64,000 bases of DNA from Poecilobothrus nobilitatus (lineage: Eukaryota; Arthropoda; Insecta; Diptera; Dolichopodidae), in NCBI GenBank assembly GCA_947095535.1, contig OX352772.1, positions 272,503,940 to 272,567,939 on the forward strand, read 5' to 3'. Below are positions 24,091-36,436 of this stretch, piece by piece. Position 1 is the stretch's first letter. Every line of letters begins with the position of its first letter. Position numbers and translations under genes: made by a program. Under the pieces are notes generated by a model, which saw nothing but the letters and a program-made list of their open reading frames with translations, had not been told where the DNA came from and did no database searches.

Positions 24091-24099
24091 GAATTTCTT

Positions 24100-24950
24100 T
24101 ATTAGGCCATAATCAAAGACTATACCTGACTATACATATATAAGACATTCCAAGTAGAACAAATTTTTTAGTATAGAAAATAAAAATAAGGCTGTGCCTT
24201 AAATAGTCACGACATCTATCAGTATGAAATTTATTCATCTTTTATGTAATACTAAATTCGTTTTTTTTTTCATTTTAAATATACATAAACGTTTTTCATT
24301 CTTTTCTTTGATATACAATCATATACAATTTAACCTTGAATAAAAAAAAAAAGTTTTCTAAATAAAATAAATTGGTGTGTATGTATATTGTAACTTTGTA
24401 TTGCTATACTAAGATAGATAATAATTTGAATACTATTAATTTAATATAGGTTTTTGTAAGTAATTTAGATTCGATTGTTAGTTTTAAATACAATACAATA
24501 AAACAATTTTTAAAATACAAAGAAAAGATAGTTATCTGCATGCTGTGCTGTATGTGTTATAAACCGAATAAACGAGAATGTATGTAAATATAATGTTAAG
24601 TTAACAATTAGCTACGTTGTCAGATTTATTGTATGGTTTTTATTTTTTTTAAAATAAAATTAAGTTTTTTTCTAGATATACGAAAAATTATACATGAGAT
24701 TTCTTGATATGTCACAGACAATTGGTGTATTTAAGTATATTTTTTTTTTTCCAAAATAAGCGTATATAAAAATGTGTTATTTAGAATGATTAAGTAAGCA
24801 ATAATTCGTCGTTTCAATTGAAATAAACTGTATTGACTATCATATGTATATGAAGAAGGATTTTAATTTTTACTTTGAAAATTTAAATGTATAAAATTAT
24901 TAATTAACGTACATATATAGGATTAATGTTAATTAGTTTAGCTAAGGTAT
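24100..24950 (-). repeat. Dispersed repeat, uninterrupted copy
   Basis: Aligns in reverse complement with separate blocks at about 34050-34140, 36585-37234 and 43030-43165. This copy lacks the hAT, P-like and inverted-repeat insertions found in the other and so shows the empty sites. At 24246-24252 it reads gtaatac (gtattac on the other strand), the unoccupied target of the 37235 element. Confidence 0.8.
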
Positions 24951-26160
24951 ATTATATGTACATATATCACCTTTAGAAAATTTGGACTTTTACCTTTTGG
25001 TATTGAACTAAGATAGAAAATGAATAAGAATTTTATTGTTTTGAAAGAATTAAATTCGTTATTTCAATTGCCTAAATTTTTCATTAGAATTAAAATGAGA
25101 AGTAACGTATAAAATTTAAAATGTTATATTTTTTGAAGTAATTCAGTTTTTTTATTCGTAAAATTATTTATTTGTTCTTAAGAATATGTGTACACTTATT
25201 TTCTGTAATCCAAAAACTATATACATATGTGTGTGTACATATGCATCCACTAAAAAAGAAAATTTAATAGGCTAAAGAAATAGAAACAAAAGAATAAAGT
25301 TCATTTTTTGGAAAATTTGCCTAGTAGATATTTGTATTTAAATATTATGTATACCTATATAGTATTAATTTTCCAATTGGCATAAAAAACCCTTTTTTTT
25401 ATTAGGTACAAATAAAAAATAATAAAATTCATAAGGTTACAATAAATATGTAGGTACAACATAAATAAATAATAAGTAAAACAAATAATAAAATAAATCC
25501 ATATTTACAAAGAAAAATGTTAAAAATTATTTTAAAATAAAAGTAAAAATATATACATATGTACATATTACATAATATGTAAATAAATATATAATATGTA
25601 AATACATACATATACTTATAATTAATATGTAATTTCTAGAAGCTAGTCATTGCTCATGCATTAATCGAAAAAATCTAAAAATAAAACATTACTAATTATA
25701 AAATAAAGAAGTTAATAGTGTAAAAAACCGATTTTTTTATAGCAATTCAACCTGTAAGAAAGAATATTATTACTTATTAGAAATTAAAACTAATGAAATA
25801 TATACATATGTACATAGCTGAAACGAAAATATGGAAAATTTAAGAAATTATAAAACTGAAACAAACTAAAAACAATTTTATTTTTTTTATTTCAAAATTA
25901 AATTATATAAGTATTACTAGTATTTCAAAATTGAATTACATAAGTAAATTACATACATACATATTATACCACATTTTAAATCTTAAAATTTAAATGAACA
26001 ACTTAAACTTAAATGAAAAATGAAAATTTGATTTAAATGAAAATCTTAAAATTTAAATGAACAACTTATTACTCCTAAGAATCTTAGATTTAAACCGAAA
26101 TATAAATCTTTTAAAGTTATAGTACCTCAATCCAAAGTTTGTGAAATAATAAATTACAAA
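24951..26160. other. Noncoding AT-rich stretch
   Basis: No gene. A block at about 25355-25420 (gtattaattttccaa...ggcataaaaaac) resembles 38088-38150 inside the P-like element, suggesting a related degenerate fragment. Confidence 0.4.
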
Positions 26161-26162
26161 CA

Positions 26163-26771
26163 ATGGAAAAAAGGTACTATAATAAAGAAGAGTCTAATTC
26201 TAGTAGTAATACACCAAAATCTATTTCACATATTAATACAAGCTTAAACATTAAAACAAACAATAATAACACGCATTCTAAAACACTTCTTCTTAATCCT
26301 ATCGCTGTTCCTTTTAGTAATAAAGCTAAAAAGAAATTTCTAATTCAGAGTTCATTATCTACCAATAGCAAAAAGTACTCCAACTTCATCCAAGGAAATT
26401 CTTTAAGAGCGGTTACTAGTAACTCAAACAGAAATAATAATAAAGTTAATAATAACAACAATAAAAAATTTAAAAGTAACAATAATAATAATAATTATAA
26501 CGACAATAATAATAATAACAATAATAATATTAATAATAATTATAACGATAATAATAATTTTAATGTTAGTAACGACAATAATAATAATTATAACGATAAT
26601 AATAATAATAATTATAATGATAATAATAATAATAAGGTTAGTAACAACAATAATAATAATAATCAAAATAATAACAATACTAATATTAATAATAACAATA
26701 ATATTAATAATAATAATAATAAACTAGTATTACAACATCGTCTTGTTTCTCCAATCGTTAGAATGACATAG
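26163..26771 (+). CDS. Asn-rich ORF1-like protein of a non-LTR retrotransposon
   Basis: A 202-codon frame from ATG 26163. The first 80 residues are Ser/Lys/Asn-rich. Residues about 85-190 are mostly asparagine from AAT/AAC codons with scattered D, Y, I and V, and the frame ends VLQHRLVSPIVRMT. Further short frames in other phases continue after 26771, including a stretch around 26815-26937 (MRGFYNVGLFLAYLHNDSY), then endonuclease-like sequence near 27240. This fits an ORF1 lying 5' of an EN-RT ORF. The triplet tract may be a microsatellite expansion within ORF1. Function beyond nucleic-acid binding cannot be claimed. Confidence 0.45.
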   Translation: MEKRYYNKEESNSSSNTPKSISHINTSLNIKTNNNNTHSKTLLLNPIAVPFSNKAKKKFLIQSSLSTNSKKYSNFIQGNSLRAVTSNSNRNNNKVNNNNNKKFKSNNNNNNYNDNNNNNNNNINNNYNDNNNFNVSNDNNNNYNDNNNNNYNDNNNNKVSNNNNNNNQNNNNTNINNNNNINNNNNKLVLQHRLVSPIVRMT

Positions 26772-27179
26772 CAATCTCTAACAGAAGATTGCAAATATGC
26801 TCTGTGAATATTCAGAGATGAGAGGATTCTACAACGTTGGACTTTTTCTAGCCTATTTACATAATGATTCGTATAACACCGTTATAGAAGGTAAAATTAG
26901 GGCTCACCTTGCAGATCTCATTCACAATGCCATGTAATGTATACGATCTTTATCTCTCAGATATCATAAAAATATAGACTTCTCTGTGAAAGACGTCGAA
27001 GAGGATCTTAAGGCTTATCGTAGTCATTGCAATAGCAACTACTACAATCATTTAAATCAACCTCGGGAGAGTTATAACAAGTTTTTTCGTCCAAACTCTT
27101 AAGTAATTGCTCAAGTTTCAACCAAACTTCAAATCTCATCTCTTTATCTAACGTTACTTACTCTAAAAAAAACCTCTCA

Positions 27180-27440
27180 AACTTTCAATAACATAAACAA
27201 CATTAAAATGTGTTACCACAATTGTAGTGGTATGAGAGGCAGCTTTTTGTTGATGCCAAGTCATGTAATTTCAGTGTATTAATTATAACTGAAATGGCTC
27301 AACGATTCGTTTACAAACAAGGAAATTCTTGATGAATTGGTCCATTTACAGAAAGGATCGTGATTATCTATCTGCAAATTGTTCGCGAGGAGATGGTGTT
27401 CTATTTGCTCGAGGAGGTGGTGTTCTAATAATAAGATATT
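27180..27440 (+). pseudogene. Endonuclease fragment of a Jockey/CR1-type non-LTR element
   Basis: Across two frames the sequence reads the N-terminal endonuclease pattern: CYHNCSGMRG, then an ITE-x-W-L-type block near 27285, then DRDYLSANCSRGDGVL and a GGGVLI block at 27412-27430. The last is duplicated: gttctatttgctcgagg is followed by a second ggtggtgttcta. The sequence then turns into unrelated AT-rich DNA, so the element is truncated here. Confidence 0.6.
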
Positions 27441-27895
27441 TATTTACGTTTAATTTGCTACAAAAGTTATCACATAAAATGTTAAATTGCTTGTCATTAT
27501 ATGTATGTACATATCTGAACAGATATCATATTTCATTTTTTTGTTAAAATAAAGTTGTAAATGTAGTTTAAATAAAAAAGTGATAACAATAATAATAATA
27601 AATTAACTTTTTTTAAGATTTAAGTTATTATAAATTTAGGTGCTTATCGTGACCAGCAACTGTCAACCAATTGACTATTGAAAAAATTATTCAATTGTCC
27701 ATTACGTTCGTATCGCGACTTCAAATTGATAAATTATTTTTCTATTGTGAATAGTTGTTAAATTGACGTTTATGACTTTTCTTTCTTTCTTAAGTTAAAA
27801 AAGAAAAAAAATTATTAGTGTTTACAAAAAATTACCAAAAACAAAAAGAAATATATAAAAGAATTGTTAGAAATCTGAGGATTAAATTTATAAAT

Positions 27896-29156
27896 ATGTC
27901 GTTGGCTTTGTTTTTGGAAGATGGAAGTGAAAATGATGAAGTGAACGAAATGAGGACAATTAGGAGAAATATGAGAGACACCTCAAATCCTTTGGACTTA
28001 GATACTCAAACGTAAGTAACAGAATATTTTTTAATGATTTTTCTACATTCAAATAATTTTAGATTCATTAGAAATTTTCGATTTTCAAAACAAGCGTTTT
28101 CTGATTTACTAAAAGAAGTAGAAATCAGATTAAAACCAATGAAATCTAACAGAAGCCTACCGGATATTATTAAATTGACAGCCGCTCTTCGATTCTTTAC
28201 TCAAGGAAGCTATCAGTTAAGTTTAGTGAATGACTGTAATTTAGGTCTTCGTCAATCAACGGTGTCGGAAACTTTAACCGAAGTTTTAAATGTGCTTGAA
28301 AATTTTATATGTCCAAAATATGTAAAGTTTTTATATAGTACAGAAGAAGAAAGAAGAGCAAAAATGTATTTCTTCCAAAAATGTGGAATTCCAAATGTAA
28401 TAGGATGCGTCGATGGGACACATATAAAAATAATTGGACCCAGTCAAAATTTACGCCATCTATATTACAACAGAAAAGGCTTCTACAGCATAAATGCTAT
28501 GATTGTAAGTATATAGGTACGCATATTAGAAAAAAAAAATTTGAATTTTTAAGATGTGTGATCATTTAATGTGTATAAGATACATAAATGCAAAACATCC
28601 CGGTGCTTCACATGATTCAAGCATTTGGAACATGTCGCGATTAAAGAGAAAATCGGAAGATTTCAATAACGGTAGAACCGATATTCGAATACTGGGTAAA
28701 ATAAATTTATATATTAAAAAATTAACTTTAAATTTATTCAAGTGAACAAACTTTTATTTTTAGGAGAATGGTGGGTACCCGTTATCACCATATTTATTAA
28801 CACCATACCGAAACACGGAAGAAGCATCTGTGCAGGCAAAATTTAATTATAAACATGCTCAAGGAAGAAACATTATTGAGCGAACAATAGGTGTTTTAAA
28901 AAGCAGATTCCGTTGTTTACTTGCCGCACGAGAATTACATTATACTCCCAAAAAAGCAACGCAAATTATAAACGTGTGCGCGGCTCTGCATAATATATGC
29001 ATCACATATAAAATTCCCAATCCTGAAATAGAAAATGAAGAACAACTTGGGCCAGACATTATAACGAACGAGATGGAAATTCTTAATGAAACAGCAAGCA
29101 GTATTTTAGGTCAAGGAAGGAGAATTCGGGATGTAATTTGTATGTCCTTTGAATAA
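27896..29156 (+). pseudogene. Harbinger (HARBI1-like) DDE transposase
   Basis: Predicted exons: 27896-28011, 28063-28504, 28554-28695 and 28764-29156, the first three joined by GT-AG introns with frame kept. The second ends near NVIGCVDGTHIKIIGP (first catalytic Asp). The third holds YINAKHPGASHDSSIW (second Asp). The last holds the third acid in NIIERTIGVLKSRFRCL. The exon 3/4 join needs a one- or two-base correction to keep the conserved GYPLSPYLLTPY block in frame, so this copy is either mildly broken or spliced differently. Otherwise the domains are complete. The DDE domain cuts and joins DNA together with its Myb-like partner, encoded leftward at the other end. Confidence 0.82.
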
Positions 29157-29523
29157 AAAAATGTGATGTTAATTAAAAAAATATATTTGTACTTCAAATG
29201 TATTAAAATATAAAAAAAAAAGAACCAAACAAATAATTCATGTATTAAAACTTAAAAAAAAAGAACAAAACAAACAATTTATGTATTAAAATTTAAAAAA
29301 AAGAGAACAAAATAAATAATTTAACACATGTAGCTTAATATTTTTTCTCTTTCTAACTCTGGTATTTGAGCTTTCAATTCTAATTTTGTTTTCATATTAT
29401 TTTGCTTATTTTTGATGTAATTTTTGTACGTTTCAAATTTTTCTTTCAAATAATATTTTTTTCGTTGGTAATGTTCAATTTCCTAAGGTTTTTTTTATGT
29501 TGTCTATTTTTGAATTTAATTGG

Positions 29524-30120
29524 CTATAAAAAATGCTTTGATCTTTCGTCTGTTTTCGAAGCAGAGCAGTCCTCTCTTCTTGTACACTTTTTTTTACTTT
29601 GCGCTTTTCTTACATTTAAAAGTCCTGGAGTTGTAGATTTTTTACGCGTAGAAGGTCCTGGTATTGGGGATTCCCTTATAATGTTATTTTCAATTTCCAT
29701 ATTTTCATTTCCCACTCCAAAGTCGCGGCCAGATGGATCTACACAATTATCTAGTTGTAGTATTTCAATTGTACTTTCCTCCACATCTGTGAAATTTTGA
29801 GTATTGTTTGGACCTCCTCCAGTGGCTATCAATTCAGTTTTATTTTGAATTTTCTTTTTTTTCGTTTTACATTTGAGATCAATTCAAACCTAAATTTTAA
29901 ATAAAATGATAATTGAAATAACTGAAAATGCGAAATTAAACCTACTCTTTGCCATTTATCCCATCCACGATATGGTGGACCTTTGCTATTTAGTTCCTTA
30001 GCAATCTCTTGCCATCTGCTTCTAGCTGCGACTTTTGTACAAATCCCTTTTGCGATATCCAGATTTTCTTCCATTAACTCTGTGAGCCTGGCTATTTGCC
30101 TTTTGTTACCGACAACCTTC
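29524..30120 (-). pseudogene. Myb/SANT-like accessory protein of Harbinger
   Basis: Leftward exon 1 (about 30120-29950) encodes a Myb/SANT-DNA-binding-like trihelix (MEENLDIAKGICTKV, SRWQEIAKELNSKGPP). A small intron (about 29949-29881, GTAGGT...TTTAG) leads to a basic linker and an acidic, Pro-containing tail (29832-29524). The first codons after the join contain a TGA where this family has Trp, so the protein is interrupted. In Harbinger elements this protein recruits the transposase to the ends and carries it into the nucleus. Confidence 0.7.
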
Positions 30121-31100
30121 GACCTACAAAATATTTTATTGTATATTTAAATATGTATTAATATGTTAGTTATTACGAAAAATTATTAATAACAAAATAA
30201 CAAATTTTTATTAAATACATACTTATATCTTATAGAAAAAATAAACCAACTGATTATAATACATATAACATGAATCTTTACACTGCAAAATAAAACTATT
30301 TAACTACTTTTTCTATTAACATTTAATTTCAGTTTTAAGTGCGGGAGTTCTCCAATTTAGAACTGAAACTAGCATTACTGTATAAAAATTAATAGGGTTG
30401 GGTTTTTCAATTTAAAATGAAGCAAGATGTAAAAGGTATAAAACAAAATCTATTTAAAAATATAAAATACGCTTTTTAATCGAAATATATAAGTTTTTTT
30501 TTTTAATAGAAACAAGTATAAATAAGTATTTTCTACTAAAAAAACACAAAAATAGACATATTTTATTTTGAAAACACATTCCTCAACTGCTAAAAAATGT
30601 TGAACCTAGCTGAATCAATTACAAATTTTCCATTGACAAAAACTATCAAAAATATTGTTTGAAAAAATTTTCCCGATACCAATTTTTAGTTGCTAATTGA
30701 CACAGTTCACAATATGTCAATTATTAATTGATTTTGCTAGTAACGATACCAAATTAAAAAATTAATTGATGGCTGTCAATTTTCAATTTATAATTGATGT
30801 TCCCGATAAGGCCCTTAGTTTTAAGTTATTGTTTTGTCTAATTTTAATTATAACCATTAATTTAAGAATTTTTTTGTAACGACCTTATTTTGGTTTTGTT
30901 TATTAATAAAATAAGTGAAGAAACTAGGATATTCATTATAATTATGTACTTAAAAGTAATTATTTTCGTAAAACTTTAAATTTGTCGGGGAAATTGTTGT
31001 TCTCATTGAATGACCATTTGCATTTTTTTCTTATTAAAATTAGAATTAAATAATCTAATATTTCTAGTCTATGCGATTTACATTTGTCTTTATCTGAGAA

Positions 31101-33480
31101 CTAATCTGGGTACGAAACATTTGTTATTTCAATTAATTTATCTATGTAAAAATTTTTTATATTCGTAATCGCAATTAGGTCTTTAAATGTTTTTTCAAAA
31201 TAATTTATTTGCATTGCACATATGTCATAAAAATCATTAGTAGGCTTCTTAATAGGATTGGCGGCTTCATAGGTTTTTTCATTAATTAACTGTTCACGGA
31301 GCATATTTGATGTATGTATTTGCCTTCTTTAAAAATTTTTCTTAGCATGTGTCCATTTAATTTTATTATTTATTTTATATACAACGTAGCCAATAAAATA
31401 ACTTCTTGAATTTGCAGAAATGTTATTGTTCTCTTTAGTTTTTTCTTCGTTCTCTTTATGATTCGAAAAATTGTCTTTTTCATTATTAAAACAGAATATT
31501 TCATCTTTTTCATTGTTTTCTATATCATCAAAATTCAATAATTTAACAGCATCATTTAGACGTTCACATTCAATAACAAGATCCGAATCACAAAGTGCGT
31601 TGGCATATTTTGAAACACTTTGGGGATCAAGAGTTTTTATATTCATAAAACATCTTAAATGATAATTGAGCTCTCGTACAGATGGATATCGATTGTATCC
31701 TCCTTTTCGCGAATAATGGCAAATAAATTTTCTAAAATGTCCTGGTTTAACTTTCTGGTTAATATATATTCTACATCCTTATAAGAGTTAAATATATCAT
31801 TCCACATGTTGATTAATGCCATTATGTTTAGCAGCAATCCATTGAATACATAAACTCCTCCTTTAGAATTTTTCGTTAATATTTCAATTTTTCGTATTAA
31901 CGATACCATGTCCATCAAAAAATTTTCTTGTTCTTTATTATTTGCTGTAATAGCATTTTTATAAATACTTCCTGTAAATATGTTTTGTGAATTAAAAATG
32001 TCAAAATGATTTTAAAATTTTTCACAAAATTCTGCTGTAGATTCAACATATTCACTTACTTCTTTCGAGAATGTTTCTAAAATCATTTTGGCAAAGTTAT
32101 TTGGATGAACATGCTTTATGGTTATTATTGGTAACATTCTAGTTACACTATTTCCATTTTTACCTTGATCTATTTTATATAATTCATTGCAGACCACTTT
32201 GTAATTCCACTTTCAGTTTTATCCATTAAACAATTTCTGACAGATTTTATTAGGTGACACATGCAAAAAAAGCAATATATTTGTTCGTCGTTTCTAAGTA
32301 AAATATGTGTTAATTTGTCATTAATTCCTGATTGAACACTGTCTACTGGTAACCATCTGTGTAGAGATGAAGCTGATGGGAGCTGAAATTTTAAATTTTC
32401 TTTGAGGAACATTTAAAATGATGGTGATTTAAGGAAAATTCGTAAACAAAGTTCACGTTCATTTTCTTCCCAAATTACTGTTTTTTTTCTTTCTTTTAAC
32501 ACAATTTTGGAAAATACTTTTGAATTATCTGATGCTCTCAAATTTTTCAACATGGCAGTTATATTTTTGTATTTTTTCGATGTATCTTTGCTCTTGTAAT
32601 ATATTTTACTTATTATGCTGTTTTAAATAAATTTTTTTTTTTAATTTTAGTTTTAATTTTATATATTTATTTTTTTTTATTTAATTTTAGTTTTAATTTT
32701 ATATATTAATTTTTTTTTTATTTAATTTTAGTTTTAATTTTATATATTTATTTTTTAACAACTGTAAAGACTTCTTGTACCTTACACCAGTACCAGTCTT
32801 TACAAATTCCTTCAATATTTTTCTTCCTGAATCTTCAATATCACTTTCTTTCTGAAAATCAGAATGCTTTGAAATTTGATAGTTTGGTTGAACATAGAAT
32901 TTAAAAGTTCAAACTCATTATAATCATCCATATTTAAATTTTTTTCAAATGTTTTCGGCCCTGGGTATGTTTTTAAATTTTCGGAAGTTTCGATATAAAA
33001 ATTAGTACAAAAATCGTCACTTTTATTACCACCTTTATTATTATCACAAACTTCATAACTTATGTTATTACTATTATGTCTAAAAATATTATTGAGGAAA
33101 ATATTGCAATTATTATTATCATCGAAAATTTCATTATAATTATTACCGAGTAAATTATTATAATTACTATTATCATTATTACTAGCATTATATGGTTCAT
33201 CCTCTATTTGTTTTCTTTTTGGCCCATTGTAGGTGTTTATTGGTGGGCTTACTCGTTTATTAAACGATAACTCCTTTAAACACAGAGATGGTAATGATAT
33301 TCTATTTTTTGGCGCAGGCATTACCTGTGCGTTTAAAAACAGAGATGGTATACTATTTTTTAGAAGCTTACATGTAAAACTAAAATAATCAGGAGCAAAA
33401 TGATTTTTACAAATAAAACTACGTTTTGTAAATTTTTACCACTATTTTCTGTGTAATTCATGTGCCTTAAATTTAAAAAA
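31101..33480 (-). pseudogene. P-element-superfamily transposase relic (first)
   Basis: Leftward order: about 33400-33330 is the end of a THAP finger (ICKNHFAPDYFSF, then SIPSLFL). 33321-32812 is an Asn/Asp-rich linker. 32530-32410 is a coiled/leucine-zipper-like part (TVIWEENERELCLRIF). 32412-32170 is SASSLHRWLPVDS, joined directly to a later block, YCFFCMCHLIKSVRNCLM. 31918-31655 contains LTRKLNQDILENLFAIIRE, and the C-terminal region ends at 31101. The RNase H-like catalytic core expected between SLHRWLP and CHLIKSVRN is missing. Stops and frame changes separate the parts. Confidence 0.8.
32625..32757. repeat. Minisatellite, about 3 units of 43 bp
   Basis: Three tandem copies of a unit containing ttaattttagttttaatttt and tatatatt. 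It lies where an intron or deleted segment of the P-like gene would be. Confidence 0.85.
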
Positions 33481-34140
33481 AATAAAAATATAAATTTGTT
33501 CATTAAACAAAAAAAGACTTATAATAAAATTAGGAAAACTTTAAATAAAAAAAATAATAAAGAAAATTAAGAAAAACTTAACTTTTTATAATTCAATTTA
33601 CATTCAATTTGACATACGTACATAATGACTGTATATAGTGACTTATGCATATTGTTAACAAAATTCGAAATTTGTAATATTTAATCTTATTTTTTATTAG
33701 GAAATTTTACACCACGTTTACCATAAAGGTTAAAAAATAAAAAAGCATAATAATTATTGAATGTGAATCGAGAAAAAAGTGAATAAATTTTATATGTATG
33801 TATGTATGGAATGGTATTTTGATATGATCATAAATAATATTATGTATGTAGGTATATTAAAAAACTACAAAATAAATCATAAAATTCAAAAAAAGGTTTT
33901 TTTCCCCTATAGTTTACTATAGTGAATATTCATATGTACATACTTTATATATATGTATCTATGTACTTATCTAATATAAGTAAGTAGGTATATAAAGTAT
34001 GTAAATTCTAATTAAGTATAAACACATACATATACATGCATATACATATATATACCTACTTGTTAAACTAATTAACATTAATCCTATATATGTATGTTAA
34101 TTAATAATTTTATACTTTTAAATTTTTAAAGTAAAAATTT
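33481..34140. other. Noncoding AT-rich stretch, part of the dispersed repeat at its right end
   Basis: About 34050-34140 matches the inverse of 24870-24945. Repeated tatgtatgtatg/tacatatat tracts. No gene. Confidence 0.5.
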
Positions 34141-34333
34141 AAAGGGCCACAGGGGTTTAATACTTACTGTTACATTTTCAACTGCCTCAAATAATTTAAT
34201 TTTAGTTAAAACAAGTTTTGAAAAATAAACTTTTTTATTTTTTTTACATAATTTTTTATTGAAATGAAAAACAAAAATAAATAAATCCATTTAACAAAAA
34301 CGAAAACAAAAAAACAAAATAGTGTAATTGTAA

Positions 34334-36116
34334 TTAATGCGAAATTTGGTATTGTTTGAAAGTTTTACGCAACTGGTTGTAGTCCACCTCAAAGTTGGTT
34401 ACCCCTGCTCTTAATATTGCATGCAGGTGTTCATCAGTTATTCTACTGCGATATTTGTTTTTGATATAATTCAACCTTGAAAATGTTTGTTCGCAGATAT
34501 ATGTGTTTGCAAAAATTATTATCATCCCAGCAGAAAATTTTTTTAAAAGCGGAAAAGCAGAGTCTGGTAGATTAGAATAAAATGTTTTCAGCTGCGATGG
34601 GTCAAAAGTTGATGTCGATTAACTCCATTTCCAAATAATTGGGAACATCTTCAAGTTTAATTGCAAATGGATTTTGAAAAAGGTCAATTTCTTTGGAACG
34701 GCTGTGAAAGTCAGAAAACCGTGTCGAAAACTCATTTTCCAAGATTTCGATATAATCGTGAAATTTGCTATTTGATAAGGAAAGATTCGGTTCTTGTTGT
34801 AACATTATTGCACAAAAAGGCAAATTATGTGATTCATTTTTTAAAATATTGTTTTTAAGTAGTTTTAGTTTAATCTGAAAAGCTTTTATATTTGAATATG
34901 CTTCATTAATCAAAATTCCTTTTATCTGAAGCTTTCGGTTTAATTCGTTCATTAAAGAAGTCATGTCTATTAAGAATGCTAAATCAAAAAACCATATTGG
35001 ATCCGATAATTCTAATACTTCTCTTTTGCTTTCAACCATAAATATATGTATAGCTTCTTTAAACTGAAAAAACCTTTTAAGTGCATTTCCTGCACTAAGC
35101 CACCTTACTTCGCAATAGTAAACCACGTCGCTGTACTCTTCTTCTATTTCCTGCAAAAATTGTTGAAATTTACGATGATTCAAACCACATCGTTTTATAA
35201 AATTTATAACAGATATTATCACATCCATAACAGATTTCCATCTTAAAATTTTCGAACAGAGTGCTTGTTGGTGAATAATACAATGAAATATATAAGCTGG
35301 AGCATTTGATTCTACAACCTTTTTACTAACCAAAGCACAAACTCCGTTAAAACGACCAACCATATTTTTAGCACCATCTGTAGTAATGGATTTCAAATTT
35401 TTCCACTTCAAACCAAGAGCAGCAATGGTTTCCTCAACTTTTTCAAAAATATTCATTGCAGTAGTTGTTCCCTTTAAGCTACATAGAGCGGCCAATTCTT
35501 CACACATATCATAATTATTATTAATTCCACGTATAAAAATTAAAAGTTGAGCAGTGTCTTTGATATCATTACTCTCATCTAATGCAATGGAATAAAACTG
35601 AAACGAATTAGACTGTTTTTTTAATGTTTCTCGCAGATGGTCCCCTATGTGCTCAATTCGTCTTGTGATTGTCCTAGCTGACAAACTTATATTATCTATT
35701 TTTTTTTTTTTGTCTGGACAAACAATTTCCATAACTTCCAGCATACATGTTTTGAAAAACTCACAATCGGTAAATGGTTTTCCAGCTTGGGCGATCAAGT
35801 ATGCTACCCTATATCCAGCACGAACACTTGCTTCATTTTCGTTATTTATTTTCCTAAAAAAATTTTGTTGATTGCTCAAAGATAGTTTTAACTTAGATAT
35901 TTCACTCGTCCTTAGGTTTCCTAGAAGGCAATCATATTTAACTTTATGTTGTGCATCATAGTGCCGCTGCAAATTATATTCTTTGAAAATAGCTATTGTA
36001 GCTTTACAAATTAAACAGTAAGCTTTTTTGTTTAATTCTACGAAAAAATAATCATTCGTCCACTTTTCATTAAAAATTCTTTTTTCTTCTGCTACCTTTC
36101 TCTTCTTACTACCCAT
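34334..36116 (-). pseudogene. hAT transposase, nearly intact, one frameshift
   Basis: Starting at ATG 36116 (MGSKKRKVAEEKR) the frame stays open for about 500 codons to 34602. One base shift just before that stop continues it into 34525-34334. It starts with a basic stretch and a BED-like zinc finger (YCLICKATIAIF...HYDAQH). The catalytic region follows: SIALDESNDIKDTAQLLIF, then SITTDGAKNMVGR and HCIIHQQALCSKIL. The dimerisation region after the shift has ANTYICEQTFSRLNYIKNKY. It resembles GTF2IRD2/ZBED-related hAT proteins. Only one lesion is visible, so it may be young. Confidence 0.88.
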
Positions 36117-36327
36117 TGTAAGTGGGTAAAATATAGCAGCTATAAAAATATTCAAATTATTATATGTGAAAAAAAATTCAAAATAATTAATATTTACTTT
36201 TAAATTGAATTAATAATGATACCAGTACAATACAATGAAAACAATGTTTGTTGTCAATTATCACTTGTCAATTTTGTTTTCAAAAAAACTTAAATTTTTG
36301 ACAACACAGTCAGTTTTTCCAACATAA

Positions 36328-36436
36328 AATTAAACTTTGTGCCGCCATCTGTCTTTTAATGGCTGCACTAGCACTTTTGGAAAATGAAATTAAACTTTGT
36401 GACACCATCTGTTTTTTAATGGATGCACTAGCACTA
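36328..36436. repeat. Direct repeat, two 60-bp units
   Basis: attaaactttgtgccgccat at 36328 and attaaactttgtgacaccat at 36388, each continuing to gcactagcact. The repeats lie in the upstream/subterminal region of the hAT transposase, where binding sites are often repeated. Confidence 0.85.

Larger units (their letters stand above)
27639..30814. mobile_element. PIF/Harbinger DNA transposon, complete with both genes
   Basis: Imperfect TIRs start ggtgcttatcgtgac at 27639 and, on the other strand, gggccttatcgggaac from 30814. The flanks are TTA at 27636-27638 and 30815-30817, the 3-bp duplication typical of PIF/Harbinger. Inside are a DDE transposase (plus) and a Myb/SANT-like gene (minus), the two-gene layout of this superfamily. 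Total 3176 bp. Confidence 0.9.

Noticed and set aside
25429..25611. 60-codon Tyr/Ile/Phe-rich minus frame
   Set aside because: Low-complexity AT-rich translation.
26424..26666. Ile-rich minus-strand frame
   Set aside because: Complement of the AAT/AAC tract of the Asn-rich frame.
32625..32757. Regular repeats that could suggest a CRISPR array
   Set aside because: Units are contiguous without unique spacers, AT-only, and the genome is eukaryotic: a minisatellite.
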